Positions 16,723 through 24,523 of a DNA stretch of 30,405 bases are shown one piece after another; within the stretch, counting starts at the first letter, position 1; every line of letters starts with the position of its first letter. The position numbers were made by a program, and so were the translations under genes. Source of the stretch: JBBPYR01 sp038199755 (GTDB lineage: Bacteria > Chloroflexota > Ktedonobacteria > Ktedonobacterales > Ktedonobacteraceae); assembly GCA_038199755.1 (NCBI GenBank), contig JBBPYR010000004.1:1-30405 (forward strand), given 5' to 3'. The notes under the pieces were generated by a model. The model worked only from the letters and a program-made list of their open reading frames with translations. It was not told the DNA's origin and searched no databases.

Positions 16723-17465
16723 TCGTGCAGTACATACCTTTCAAATCCGCTTGTAAACGTTGCCCTCGCCTGAGCATCAATCATATACCCTTCAAAACCT
16801 GCCAACCGCTCAATAAACTGGATGCCGCGTCTGCCCATGGCAAACGCCGCCGTTGCAAAGCGATCAGCCTCATAGATATTCGCGCCAATCACCGTTATAC
16901 TCATTACATCTAGCAATGGCTCCTGCGGTTGATGCGGATTGTAGATATGCTGTCCACGAATAGCTGTTCCAGAGGTCGCCACCCCACACTCCGTCACCGC
17001 GAGTACCTTCACATGCTCATCGCGTTTGAATGGATTACGAATGCCCACGCGCCAGAGACGCCCCTCTTTCTGGCCCGCCACCTCGATATCACCACCCGCA
17101 TCAATATAAAAATTGCGCCTGCCCCGCGCCTTCAACCGCTGCGCCGCCTGATGGATTGCCCACCCTTTTACGATGCCCGCGGGCTCATACATACCGTCAT
17201 CACGCCGAATATCAAAGTACCCATACGTCTCTTGCTTCGTCTGTTCGCTCAACGCCAGAATCGTCTTCATATCCTCGCTATACTGTGCGACAGGCAGTTC
17301 GCCCCTATTGATTCTGGAAATCTCGCTCGTGTCTTTATATGTGCTAAACACCTCGTCTACAGCGGCAAAGTAGGCAAACACCTCATCCAAGTCGTTTGGC
17401 GTGACCACAGGATCAACCACTTCGACCGTAATCGGCATCCCCATTAGCAAGCGCGTTTGCTTCAT
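16719..17465 (-). CDS. apbE: FAD:protein FMN transferase ApbE
   Basis: Attaches FMN from FAD to a Thr or Ser in target proteins. At 248 residues it lacks a signal peptide and is shorter than the usual 300-350. Motifs: TYKDTSEISRINR near the N-terminus (family S.W....SDL.R.N type), AGGDIEVAG (AGGD), TSGTAIRGQHIYNP and a metal/FAD-binding ADRFATAAFAMG. The missing signal means either that it acts inside the cell or that the true start is not the one chosen. It lies 9 bases after the FMN-binding protein gene; its natural target is that protein's SGAT motif. Confidence 0.87.
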   Translation of the reverse strand: MKQTRLLMGMPITVEVVDPVVTPNDLDEVFAYFAAVDEVFSTYKDTSEISRINRGELPVAQYSEDMKTILALSEQTKQETYGYFDIRRDDGMYEPAGIVKGWAIHQAAQRLKARGRRNFYIDAGGDIEVAGQKEGRLWRVGIRNPFKRDEHVKVLAVTECGVATSGTAIRGQHIYNPHQPQEPLLDVMSITVIGANIYEADRFATAAFAMGRRGIQFIERLAGFEGYMIDAQARATFTSGFERYVLHE

Positions 17466-17474
17466 CGTTACGCC

Positions 17475-17978
17475 TTACGCCTTCGCCTGCGAAAGTGCGT
17501 CCGAGAGCGATTGCATAAACGCCTCACTCGAATCGGTCGCGCCAGAGACGACATCAACCGTAGCACTCTGTGCCTGAATTGCCTCGCTGGTGAGCTGCGG
17601 ATCAGCATAACTATTAATCATCACCGAGCGATTGCGCTCATTGGGGTATTGTAAAAACTGCACATCCGCTATCTTGCCCTTCTTGATAATCGCTTTTACC
17701 TGTATCAGCCCCCATTGCGCGTCAGCAGCACCACCCGTATACGAACCATCCTTATAGAGAGCACCGGACGTGCTACCACTAGTACCATTAGTACCGCCAG
17801 TCGTCCCACTCGTCGACGTGCTACCAGGAGCAGAGGTATCACCAGAGGAATTTGACGTAGAACCACTTGAACTACTCGAACCACTTGGTAAAACGGCCAT
17901 CGGGGCCGCGTGATTATAGGTAACACTATAGAGCACAAAAGCTCCTATAATAAGCACCGCAACAATAAATTTCTTCAT
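17475..17978 (-). CDS. Exported FMN-binding domain protein
   Basis: A 167-residue product: N-terminal hydrophobic anchor (about residues 4-18), a Ser/Gly/Thr-rich linker (32-73) and an FMN_bind domain (about 74-167) that ends in VVSGATDSSEAF. Thr148 in SGAT is the residue to which ApbE attaches FMN in RnfG/NqrC-type proteins. The layout, anchor plus flexible linker plus flavin domain, suits an electron carrier held on the outer face of the membrane. First gene of the operon with apbE and the RnfD-FNR fusion. The gene has a Ser-codon-rich repetitive stretch that may vary between strains. Confidence 0.85.
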   Translation of the reverse strand: MKKFIVAVLIIGAFVLYSVTYNHAAPMAVLPSGSSSSSGSTSNSSGDTSAPGSTSTSGTTGGTNGTSGSTSGALYKDGSYTGGAADAQWGLIQVKAIIKKGKIADVQFLQYPNERNRSVMINSYADPQLTSEAIQAQSATVDVVSGATDSSEAFMQSLSDALSQAKA

Positions 17979-18119
17979 CTATATCTCACCTTTGCGAGGA
18001 CATTCCTTCTGAGAATATACCTTCTGCTACTGCTACTGAAAAACCATTTCCTATCCCCATAACTTTCTCACCCTTTGATTAAAGGTATCTTAAAGCTATC
18101 AAGAAAAACCCCCAAAACC

Positions 18120-18162
18120 TGTAAAGAGTCTGTAAAGACTTTACATTTCACACCTATGGTGT
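18120..18162. promoter_or_regulatory. Direct repeat and two palindromes upstream of the flavin operon
   Basis: TGTAAAG occurs at 18120 and 18131, 11 bases apart, and the second copy is half of the palindrome TGTAAAG-A-CTTTACA (18131-18145). Five bases later ACACC-TAT-GGTGT (18150-18162) is a second perfect palindrome. The site lies 142-184 bases upstream of the FMN-binding protein gene and 217 before the LLM gene, in a divergent promoter region. An 11-base period is typical of OmpR/PhoB-type response regulators; the binding protein is unknown. Confidence 0.4.
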
Positions 18163-18190
18163 AACCATACAACCCGCTGTAGGGACCGCT

Positions 18191-18276
18191 GTAGGGACCA
18201 GCGTCAGCGCGTCCGCCGTGCCTGTTGGCGAATCGCACCTCAACGGGTACGAGCGCGCTGACGTTGGCCCCTACGG
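18191..18276. repeat. Hairpin intergenic repeat (copy C)
   Basis: Arms 18191-18211 and 18254-18274 match as an inverted repeat of 21 bases with two mismatches, followed by GG; the loop contains AACGGGTACG. The GCTGTAGGGAC segment is present twice in tandem at the left end (18174 and 18188). Confidence 0.75.
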
Positions 18277-18378
18277 AACTGACAACCGCCCTTTCTTCTG
18301 GACACCTTACCAGAGATGGTGTTATCATCAAGAGGTATAGCACAAACGAGCAACACATAACAGCAAGAGAGGCCAAAT

Positions 18379-19236
18379 ATGCAGCTAGGAGTCGTCTTCC
18401 CACAAAACGAAATCGGCGCGAACCCACAAGACATCCGCGATTACGCCCAAACCGTTGCGGGACTAGGCTACGACCACCTTGTCATCTACGATCACGTCCT
18501 CGGAGCCGACCCCACCAATCGCCCTGGCTGGAAAGGCTATACCGACCAGGACCTTTTCCACGAGCCGTTCGTGCTCTTTGGCTACCTCGCGGCCATCACG
18601 CAACTAGAACTCGTCACAGGTGTCATCATTCTGCCGCAACGCCAGACAGCCCTCGTCGCCAAGCAAGCCACGGAAATCGACGTGCTCAGTGGCGGCAAAC
18701 TGCGCCTGGGTATCGGTGTTGGCTGGAACGCCGTAGAATACGAAGCACTCGGCGTAGACTTCCAGCAGCGCGGACGCATAGTCGAAGAACAGATCGAGGT
18801 TCTGCGCCTGTTATGGAGCCAGGAGATCGTCACCTATCACGGCCAGTTCCACAGCATCACCGAGGCAGGACTCAATCCCCTACCCGTGCGCCGCTCTATC
18901 CCCATCTGGACAGGTGGTAGCGCGGAAGTGCTCTTACGCCGCACCGCTCGCCTCGCCGATGGCTGGTTCCCCTTGGGACGCCCAGACGACAACATGCAGC
19001 AAACCTTCGCACGTCTCCATCAATACATGCAAGAGGCGGGTCGTGACCCCGCCACGCTTGGCATCCAGGCCCAGGTCAACGCCAACGAGGGGAAACTTGA
19101 TACCTGGCTACAACAGACAAAGCAGTGGCAAGCCTTAGGCGCGACACACATCTGCCTCAACACCATGCGGGCAGGTTTCACCACCCTGCAACAACATCTC
19201 GATGCCATCCGTCGCTACAAAGAGGCTATTGCTTGA
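18379..19236 (+). CDS. LLM-class (luciferase-like, F420/flavin-dependent) oxidoreductase
   Basis: A 285-residue TIM-barrel protein with the luciferase-like marks GYDHLVIYDHV near residues 31-41, GVIILPQRQTALVAKQATEIDVLSGGKLRLGIGVGWN at about 75-112 and IPIWTGGSAEVLLRRTARLADGW at about 174-196. Members use F420 or FMN to oxidise or reduce small molecules; which cofactor and substrate cannot be told. ATG 18379 has GAGAGG 6 bases before it. It runs toward the EamA transporter 55 bases downstream on the same strand and the two may be cotranscribed. Confidence 0.85.
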   Translation: MQLGVVFPQNEIGANPQDIRDYAQTVAGLGYDHLVIYDHVLGADPTNRPGWKGYTDQDLFHEPFVLFGYLAAITQLELVTGVIILPQRQTALVAKQATEIDVLSGGKLRLGIGVGWNAVEYEALGVDFQQRGRIVEEQIEVLRLLWSQEIVTYHGQFHSITEAGLNPLPVRRSIPIWTGGSAEVLLRRTARLADGWFPLGRPDDNMQQTFARLHQYMQEAGRDPATLGIQAQVNANEGKLDTWLQQTKQWQALGATHICLNTMRAGFTTLQQHLDAIRRYKEAIA

Positions 19237-19291
19237 CACGTCTCTACGTGTTGATGCACGCACCATTTTCATACAATCAAAGGCACACCTT

Positions 19292-20137
19292 ATGAATAAC
19301 CTGCTCACCATCGTTTTTGGACTCGCGGCCTCCCTCTGCTGGGGAAGCGGAGATTTCAGCGGCGGACTGGCCTCGCGCCGCGGCAACGCCTCTAGCGTCG
19401 TCACAGTCGCCTATGCCGTGGGCTTTGTGCTGCTCGTTGCACTCGCATTACTCTGGCGCGAACCGCTACCCTCGCTGACAAACATCATGTGGGGCGCGCT
19501 TGCAGGTCTGCTAGGAGCTATCGGGCTGATCGCCTTCTATTCAGCCCTCTCAATTGGACGCATGGGCATCGTGGCCCCCACCTCGGCGGTGCTCACAGCC
19601 TCTCTACCAGTGCTCTTCAGCATGCTCACCGCCGGACTACCTAGCCTATTTCAGGTGGCAGGCTTCATCCTCGCCTTAGCGGCAATCGTTCTCATCTCGC
19701 GTCCAGAACGCGCAAAAGGCCGTCCAGTTGGCATCGGACTAGCACTCATCGCAGGTTGTGGCTTTGGCTGCTTCTTCATCATCATTAGCCGCGTGAGCAT
19801 AGGATCGACCTTCTGGCCCCTCGCCGTCGCACGCCTCGTATCAGTGCTCTTCCTGCTACTTCTTATGCTCATACGGCAGCAGCAAAGCCAGCAAGCAGCA
19901 CCCAAATTAACGCTCACGCTGCTCATCGTACTCGCGGGCGTGCTCGACGCCCTCGGCAATGCCTTCTTCGTGTTCGCCGCGCATGCCGGTCGCCTAGATG
20001 TCGCCGCCGTTCTGTCTTCACTCTATCCAGCCGCCACCGTCCTACTCGCCGCACTCTTGCTACACGAACGTGTCACACGCATCCAAGCCATCGGCATAGC
20101 GCTCGCCCTGATTGCCGTTCCGCTGATCTCCGCATAG
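19292..20137 (+). CDS. EamA/DMT-family transporter
   Basis: A 281-residue membrane protein of the drug/metabolite transporter superfamily with two repeated EamA halves of five helices each; the first contains WGSGDFSGGLASRRG and FYSALSIGRMGIVAPTSAVL, the second YPAATVLLAALLLHERVTRIQAIGIALALIAV, a typical family ending. The start at 19292 is chosen because helix 1 begins there; an upstream frame to 19202 overlaps the LLM gene. Likely exports an amino acid or metabolite; the substrate is unknown. Confidence 0.85.
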   Translation: MNNLLTIVFGLAASLCWGSGDFSGGLASRRGNASSVVTVAYAVGFVLLVALALLWREPLPSLTNIMWGALAGLLGAIGLIAFYSALSIGRMGIVAPTSAVLTASLPVLFSMLTAGLPSLFQVAGFILALAAIVLISRPERAKGRPVGIGLALIAGCGFGCFFIIISRVSIGSTFWPLAVARLVSVLFLLLLMLIRQQQSQQAAPKLTLTLLIVLAGVLDALGNAFFVFAAHAGRLDVAAVLSSLYPAATVLLAALLLHERVTRIQAIGIALALIAVPLISA

Positions 20138-20225
20138 CATACACGTATTTCGTAGGGCTTCAATAGTTACACAAGAGAAACTTCATACGTTCTACACACG
20201 TATTGAAACAGAGACACGTATTTCC

Positions 20226-20252
20226 TGTAGGGACTAGCTTCAGCGCGTCCCC
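20226..20252 (+). repeat. Half copy of the hairpin repeat (left arm)
   Basis: TAGGGACTAGCTTCAGCGCG matches the left arm of copies A and C (AGGGACCAGCxTCAGCGCG) with one or two changes; the right arm and core are missing. It lies between the EamA gene and the PQQ-propeller gene. Confidence 0.5.
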
Positions 20253-20334
20253 TACCCACAATTGGCGTATTGGTCTACTAGCAGGCCCACCCATCTATTG
20301 AACATTGTTCTACAAAGAAAGGGTTGCACGCTTC

Positions 20335-21816
20335 ATGATGAACAAACAACAGATACTTCACAATAGCCTACACCCAGATAGTTCGCCTCCTATCTATGGT
20401 CGCACATCTACAACTGCGACCCTGACAAAGTGGATCAGCACCAGTCTGTTGCTGCTCTCATTCGTCCTAGCCGGATGCAGCACCACGAATACCAGCACAG
20501 GCGGTCCTGACGCCTCAGCATCCACACCATTGACCTTAACTGCGGCAACACATGCCGCCCCTACAGCCGCTTCGACTGACTGGACTACCTATCATCACGA
20601 CAATACACGGGCAGGCTCAATTATCACAACGCCCGATCCCCACAGCCTGACAAGTGCCTGGAGCACCCAACTAGATGGTGCCGTCTTCGCGGAGCCACTC
20701 GTAGTAGGGACACATGTATTCATCGCCACTGAAGGCGACTCTATATATGCGCTAGACAGCCAGACGGGAAAAGTGCAATGGCATACAAACGTTGGCACGC
20801 CCGTTCCACTCTCATTGCTACCCTGCGGCAATATTGATCCGCTTGGCATCACTGGCACCCCCGTCTATGATCCCCAAACTGGGCTCATTTTTGCCGTAGC
20901 CGAGGTGACTGGTCCACAGCACATTCTGGTTGGCATCAATGCCACCACAGGCAAGGTAAGTGTTCGTCGCTCGGTTGACCCCGCGGGCACGGATGCCAGA
21001 GCACATCAGCAGAGGGCCGCGCTTGCCCTCTCGCAAGACAAGGTTTATGTAGCCTTTGGTGGGCTCGATGGCGATTGCAGCGACTATATCGGCAAGGTCG
21101 TTGCCTCAAATACGAATGGCAGCGGGCCCCTGCTCGTTTATCAAGTACCTACCACCCGTGAAGCAGGCATCTGGGCAGCTTCCGGCCCAGCAGTGGATGG
21201 CTCTGGCAGCCTCTACGTTGCGGTAGGCAATGGAGCGGCCACAGGCGGCAACTGGGATCACAGTGACTCCGTGCTGCGCCTCTCACCAACGCTGCAACTG
21301 CAAGGTGGCTTCGCACCCAGTGGTTGGGCGCAAGAAAACGCCGCGGACGCCGACCTCGGCTCAATGGGTCCACTGCTCATGCCAGGTGGTCTAGTCTTCG
21401 CCGATGGCAAATCGGGTCAGGGCTACTTACTCCATACCAGCGCATTGGGCGGCATTGGCGGTCAGGCAGCACAAGCCTCCATCTGTCACTCCTTTGGAGG
21501 GTCTGCCGCCCTTTACTCACAGATGTTCGTCCCTTGCACCGACGGCATACGTGAGGTGACAGTCGGCACAGGCCCAACCATGACCGTTGGCTGGCATGCT
21601 CCGGGGCAGATTACGGGCTCACCCATCGTCGGTGGTCACACTGTCTACAGCCTCGATACTGGCGGTGGCATACTCTATGCCCTTAATACTGCCAACGGAA
21701 ATGTGCGCACGAGCGTTCATGTAGGGCAAGCCTCTCGTTTCGCCACACCAACGCTCTCTGGCAATTCCATTTTTGTCGGCACCATGCAAGGCGTTACCGC
21801 CGTCAAAATCGCGTAG
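20335..21816 (+). CDS. PQQ-type beta-propeller lipoprotein
   Basis: A 493-residue secreted protein: N-terminal helix followed by a lipobox LAGC (near residue 48), then a low-complexity Ser/Thr stretch and a WD/PQQ-like propeller. Repeat strands such as IYALDSQTGKVQWHTNV and GGILYALNTANGNVRTSV are the BamB/PQQ-repeat motif (YALDxxTGxxxW). Such lipoproteins stand outside the membrane as binding or assembly platforms; there is no dehydrogenase signature for a PQQ enzyme. The start ATG 20335 is preferred to TTG 20305; a GAAAGGG site lies 11 bases upstream. Its stop is 15 bases from the end of the convergent hydroxyacid dehydrogenase gene. Confidence 0.75.
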   Translation: MMNKQQILHNSLHPDSSPPIYGRTSTTATLTKWISTSLLLLSFVLAGCSTTNTSTGGPDASASTPLTLTAATHAAPTAASTDWTTYHHDNTRAGSIITTPDPHSLTSAWSTQLDGAVFAEPLVVGTHVFIATEGDSIYALDSQTGKVQWHTNVGTPVPLSLLPCGNIDPLGITGTPVYDPQTGLIFAVAEVTGPQHILVGINATTGKVSVRRSVDPAGTDARAHQQRAALALSQDKVYVAFGGLDGDCSDYIGKVVASNTNGSGPLLVYQVPTTREAGIWAASGPAVDGSGSLYVAVGNGAATGGNWDHSDSVLRLSPTLQLQGGFAPSGWAQENAADADLGSMGPLLMPGGLVFADGKSGQGYLLHTSALGGIGGQAAQASICHSFGGSAALYSQMFVPCTDGIREVTVGTGPTMTVGWHAPGQITGSPIVGGHTVYSLDTGGGILYALNTANGNVRTSVHVGQASRFATPTLSGNSIFVGTMQGVTAVKIA

Positions 21817-21830
21817 GGACGCACGCTACT

Positions 21831-22811
21831 TTACCGTTGCTTGCCCCACACAGCGACATTCACAAGGTTAGTTGGGCGTTCTCCGCGTAGCACACTGGCG
21901 ATCTGTTGGCACGCCATCACTTGCATACGCAACAGACCTGCGTGCGTATACGAGCCAATGTGCGGCGTACAAATCGTATTGGGTAGCGTAAAAAGCGGAT
22001 GCTGTGCCATAGGTGGCTCTGGATCGAAGACATCCAGAGCTGCCCCTGCCAGTTGTCCCGAACGCAACGCAGCGAGCAACGCCTCCTCGTCAATCAATGC
22101 ACCGCGTGCAACATTAATCAAATAACTCCCACGCGGCATCATCCCCAACGTCTCGGCATTCATAATGTGGCGCGTCTCTGGTATCGAGGGACAATGCAGG
22201 GAGACAATCTGGGCGTGCGTCAACAATGCCGCGAGCGTAGGCATGAGTGTGACACCAAGCAAGCTAGCACGGTCAGGAGCGATGAAGGGGTCAAACGCAA
22301 GCACCTGCATTCCCAGCACACCCGCAATCGTCGCCACGCGACTGCCGATACGCCCCAAGCCAACCAACCCTAACGTCGCACCTGCCACCTCAAGCCCTGG
22401 CGTCAACTGTGGCAAGGCTGGAAACGGCTGGCCCGAACGTAAAATACGCTCAGTGACCGCCACCTGCTTACACAAATTGAGCAGGAGCGCAATCGCGTGT
22501 TCAGCAGTCGATTCGGTCGGCCCATCAGGGGTATTCACAACCAGCAGGCCGCGCTCCGTAGCCGCGTCGAGATCAATGCGATCCACACCAATACCCGTGC
22601 GAGCAATCAGGCGCAAGCGTGGACCAATGCGATCCATCACCTCACCCGTCACAAACGTCTCGCCCGACACAATCATAGCATCAGCAGTCGCCGCCTCCCC
22701 ATACCAATCGTTGCGCTCCCCCACCTTGGTTACCTCAATAACCGCCAAACCTTCAAGGACCGCCACCGCCTCCAGTTTCAGTGTTCTCCCCGACCATACA
22801 ACCTGCACCAT
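21831..22811 (-). CDS. D-isomer specific 2-hydroxyacid dehydrogenase
   Basis: A 326-residue NAD-dependent dehydrogenase with the complete family set: GLGRIGSR (dinucleotide binding), catalytic Arg in NVARGALID, Glu in DPEPP and His in TPHIGSY, plus LHCPSIPETRHIM. It is of the phosphoglycerate/glyoxylate-reductase group but lacks the C-terminal ACT domain of SerA, so it is more likely a hydroxyacid reductase. The start is ATG 22811 with AGGAGG 6 bases upstream, rather than the GTG at 22817. It follows the HpaI aldolase gene on the same strand, separated by about 150 bases that hold a decayed hairpin repeat. The aldolase yields or uses 2-keto acids, which could be reduced here; that link is inference. 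Confidence 0.88.
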   Translation of the reverse strand: MVQVVWSGRTLKLEAVAVLEGLAVIEVTKVGERNDWYGEAATADAMIVSGETFVTGEVMDRIGPRLRLIARTGIGVDRIDLDAATERGLLVVNTPDGPTESTAEHAIALLLNLCKQVAVTERILRSGQPFPALPQLTPGLEVAGATLGLVGLGRIGSRVATIAGVLGMQVLAFDPFIAPDRASLLGVTLMPTLAALLTHAQIVSLHCPSIPETRHIMNAETLGMMPRGSYLINVARGALIDEEALLAALRSGQLAGAALDVFDPEPPMAQHPLFTLPNTICTPHIGSYTHAGLLRMQVMACQQIASVLRGERPTNLVNVAVWGKQR

Positions 22812-22861
22812 ACTCACCCTCCTCTTTCTTCAATACACGGGCCCCGTAACCAGTTGGCGCA

Positions 22862-22906
22862 TCGCTCCTCAACGGGTACGAGGGGCGCGATCATGGTTGC
22901 TACGAT
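22862..22906. repeat. Decayed copy of the hairpin repeat
   Basis: AACGGGTACG followed by GGGGCGCGATCATGGTT and CTACG lies between the aldolase and dehydrogenase genes; the stem is similar to that of the copy at 6976-7006. The left arm is only weakly recognisable. Confidence 0.5.
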
Positions 22907-22960
22907 ACGTCACAGGGCACAGGATGCGATGAATCTCGCCCCTACGATCTGCGATACGGA

Positions 22961-23734
22961 TTAACCACGGGCTATACGCAGGTGCTGTGTTGCACCCGCG
23001 ATCATGCTGCTGACATCCGTGGTAACGCTAATCATCTGAAATCCTTGCCGTACACGTTCCGCCGCCGCCTCTCCACCACCACTAAAGATGCCAAGGGCCA
23101 ACCCATGCTTTCGCGCCGCCGCCTTAATGCGCTCCAACGCCGCTATAAACTCCGGTTCAGTTCCATCTGTACTCGCCGCCAGCCCAATTTGTGCATGCAG
23201 GTCATTCGGGCCAACAAACGCCACATCTAAGCCGGGCACCGCGAGTATCTCATCAAGATTCTGCAATGCCTGCGCACTCTCAATTTGGACAGCCAGAACC
23301 GTTTCTTCGTTCGCCATGCGTGCATATTCAGCCCAATCAGTGATACCAAATCCATATGGACCAAAGGCACCACCAATACTACGCGCACCTGCGGGCGGAT
23401 ATTTCGTATACTCCACCACTCGTTGCGCCTCTTCGCGCGTGTTGACCATCGGCACCACCACACCCCACGCACCTGCGTCGAGTGCCCACTTGAACCACTC
23501 CACATTATTGGTAGGCACACGCACCAGCGGAGCACACAAGCCAGAGTCGGCAATCGTAGCAACCATATCAGACATCAACGTAGCATTCTGTGCCGTATGC
23601 TCCATGTCCACCAACAACCAATCAAAGCCTAACCGTGACATAATTCGTGCCGCCGGAACACTCGGCAAGCTTAACCATCCCCCCAACACCGGCTCGCCAC
23701 GCTTCAATTTTTCCTTCATCTGGTTTGTACGCAT
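22961..23734 (-). CDS. HpaI/HpcH-type class II aldolase
   Basis: A 257-residue TIM-barrel aldolase of the 2,4-dihydroxyhept-2-enedioate/2-keto-3-deoxy-rhamnonate family. It contains VDMEHTAQN (His46), PLVRVPTN (Arg72), the metal-binding Glu in VQIESAQAL and Asp in FVGPNDL. The enzyme splits or joins pyruvate and an aldehyde with a divalent metal. ATG 23734 has AAGGA about 10 bases upstream. It precedes the hydroxyacid dehydrogenase gene. The specific substrate cannot be deduced. Confidence 0.88.
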   Translation of the reverse strand: MRTNQMKEKLKRGEPVLGGWLSLPSVPAARIMSRLGFDWLLVDMEHTAQNATLMSDMVATIADSGLCAPLVRVPTNNVEWFKWALDAGAWGVVVPMVNTREEAQRVVEYTKYPPAGARSIGGAFGPYGFGITDWAEYARMANEETVLAVQIESAQALQNLDEILAVPGLDVAFVGPNDLHAQIGLAASTDGTEPEFIAALERIKAAARKHGLALGIFSGGGEAAAERVRQGFQMISVTTDVSSMIAGATQHLRIARG

Positions 23735-23761
23735 CGCAACTCATCCTTCCGCTTTTGGTCT

Positions 23762-23860
23762 CAATAGAAATGCCCCTCATGGGCACTCGCGACCCCTTAG
23801 AGGCATCCAAATCGTTCGTCCTCTTATTATGACACCAATCGCAACCCCTTGTGGGCATCC
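23762..23860. repeat. Short imperfect palindromic repeats
   Basis: Three related units: GCCCCTCATGGGC near 23772-23784, GACCCCTTAGAGGCATCC at 23791-23808 and AACCCCTTGTGGGCATCC at 23843-23860. The first and last begin CAAT and lie 74 bases apart, and the last contains CAATCGCAACC, as in the element at 6055-6150. They resemble decayed CRISPR repeats, but the irregular spacing of the middle unit keeps this uncertain. The last unit overlaps the beginning of the Rpn-like frame. Confidence 0.4.
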
Positions 23861-24509
23861 CTACTCGGCCAAAAATTGTCTTAGCGTGTTCACAACCAGA
23901 GCCATCTACGAATCGACCGTCAATGTTGAACTCATTCGTCCCACCTTGCGCGCTGACAAAGCCTTTCGTATTTGGCACCAGGGCGAAGAAAAGATCCTCA
24001 ACATCGAGTTCGAGTCTGGCTTCGATGAGGACATGCCAGCTCGCCTGTTGCTTCACAACGTGCTCTTGTATCGAGATCATAACCTGCCCGTTGTCTCTTT
24101 AATCGTGTATCCCTTTAGAACAAAAATGGCCACACCACCTCTGCTGATTGCAAGGAGTGGCAAAGATATGCTCATTTTCCACTATTCTGTGTTACCATTA
24201 TTCTTAGAGGATGCTGAACACTACGTCACTGAACACATCCTGTGTATGGATCCGCTCCTTCCCACCATGAAGGGAGCCAATCAGCACGTCATAAAGCAAG
24301 CCATTGATGAACTCGCAACGCTGTATCGAGATGATGAAGTCACCTTAGCGCAACAAATTATCTGGATGGAGCTTCTCTTAGAACGGACCACGACTATCTC
24401 CAAAAAGGAAAAAGAAAAAGTACGGGAGGTACTCAAATGGAACAATCGTCCTCCTCTCAACGTCTCCTTTAGTAGTAGGTATGCAAACAGCAACGCCAAC
24501 ATATTATGA
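23829..24509 (+). pseudogene. Rpn-family nuclease-like protein, 5' end doubtful
   Basis: A 226-codon frame with a PD-(D/E)XK-type core: RADKAFRIWHQ (Asp43), KILNIEFES (Glu60 and Glu62) and MPARLLLHNVLLYRDHNLPVVSLIVYPF, followed by a helical segment (LLERTTTISKKEKEKVREVL). These are the marks of Rpn/transposase-31-type nucleases (DUF4351-like) common as repeats in Chloroflexota, but they normally have 280-330 residues and a preceding segment. Here the first 20 codons from the ATG lie on a repeat sequence and no ribosome site is visible, so the original 5' end is probably lost. Function: DNA cleavage, likely linked to mobile elements. Confidence 0.6.
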
Positions 24510-24523
24510 AAAGGAAACACATC

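Larger units (their letters stand above)
17979..18378. other. Divergent intergenic region, flavin operon / LLM oxidoreductase
   Basis: About 400 bases hold the palindromes at 18120-18162 and the hairpin repeat at 18191-18276, and the leader of both gene sets. I see no open frame that looks real in it. Confidence 0.55.

Noticed and set aside
18225..18920. 231-codon plus-strand frame at the LLM gene
   Set aside because: It overlaps the repeat and the LLM gene in another frame and is rich in Arg/Pro, so it is a shadow.
22165..22932. 255-codon plus-strand frame opposite the hydroxyacid dehydrogenase
   Set aside because: Antisense shadow of a gene with a complete set of catalytic motifs.
23088..23828. 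Extension of the Rpn-like frame upstream to 23088
   Set aside because: This part lies antisense to the HpaI aldolase gene and shows no nuclease-type sequence.
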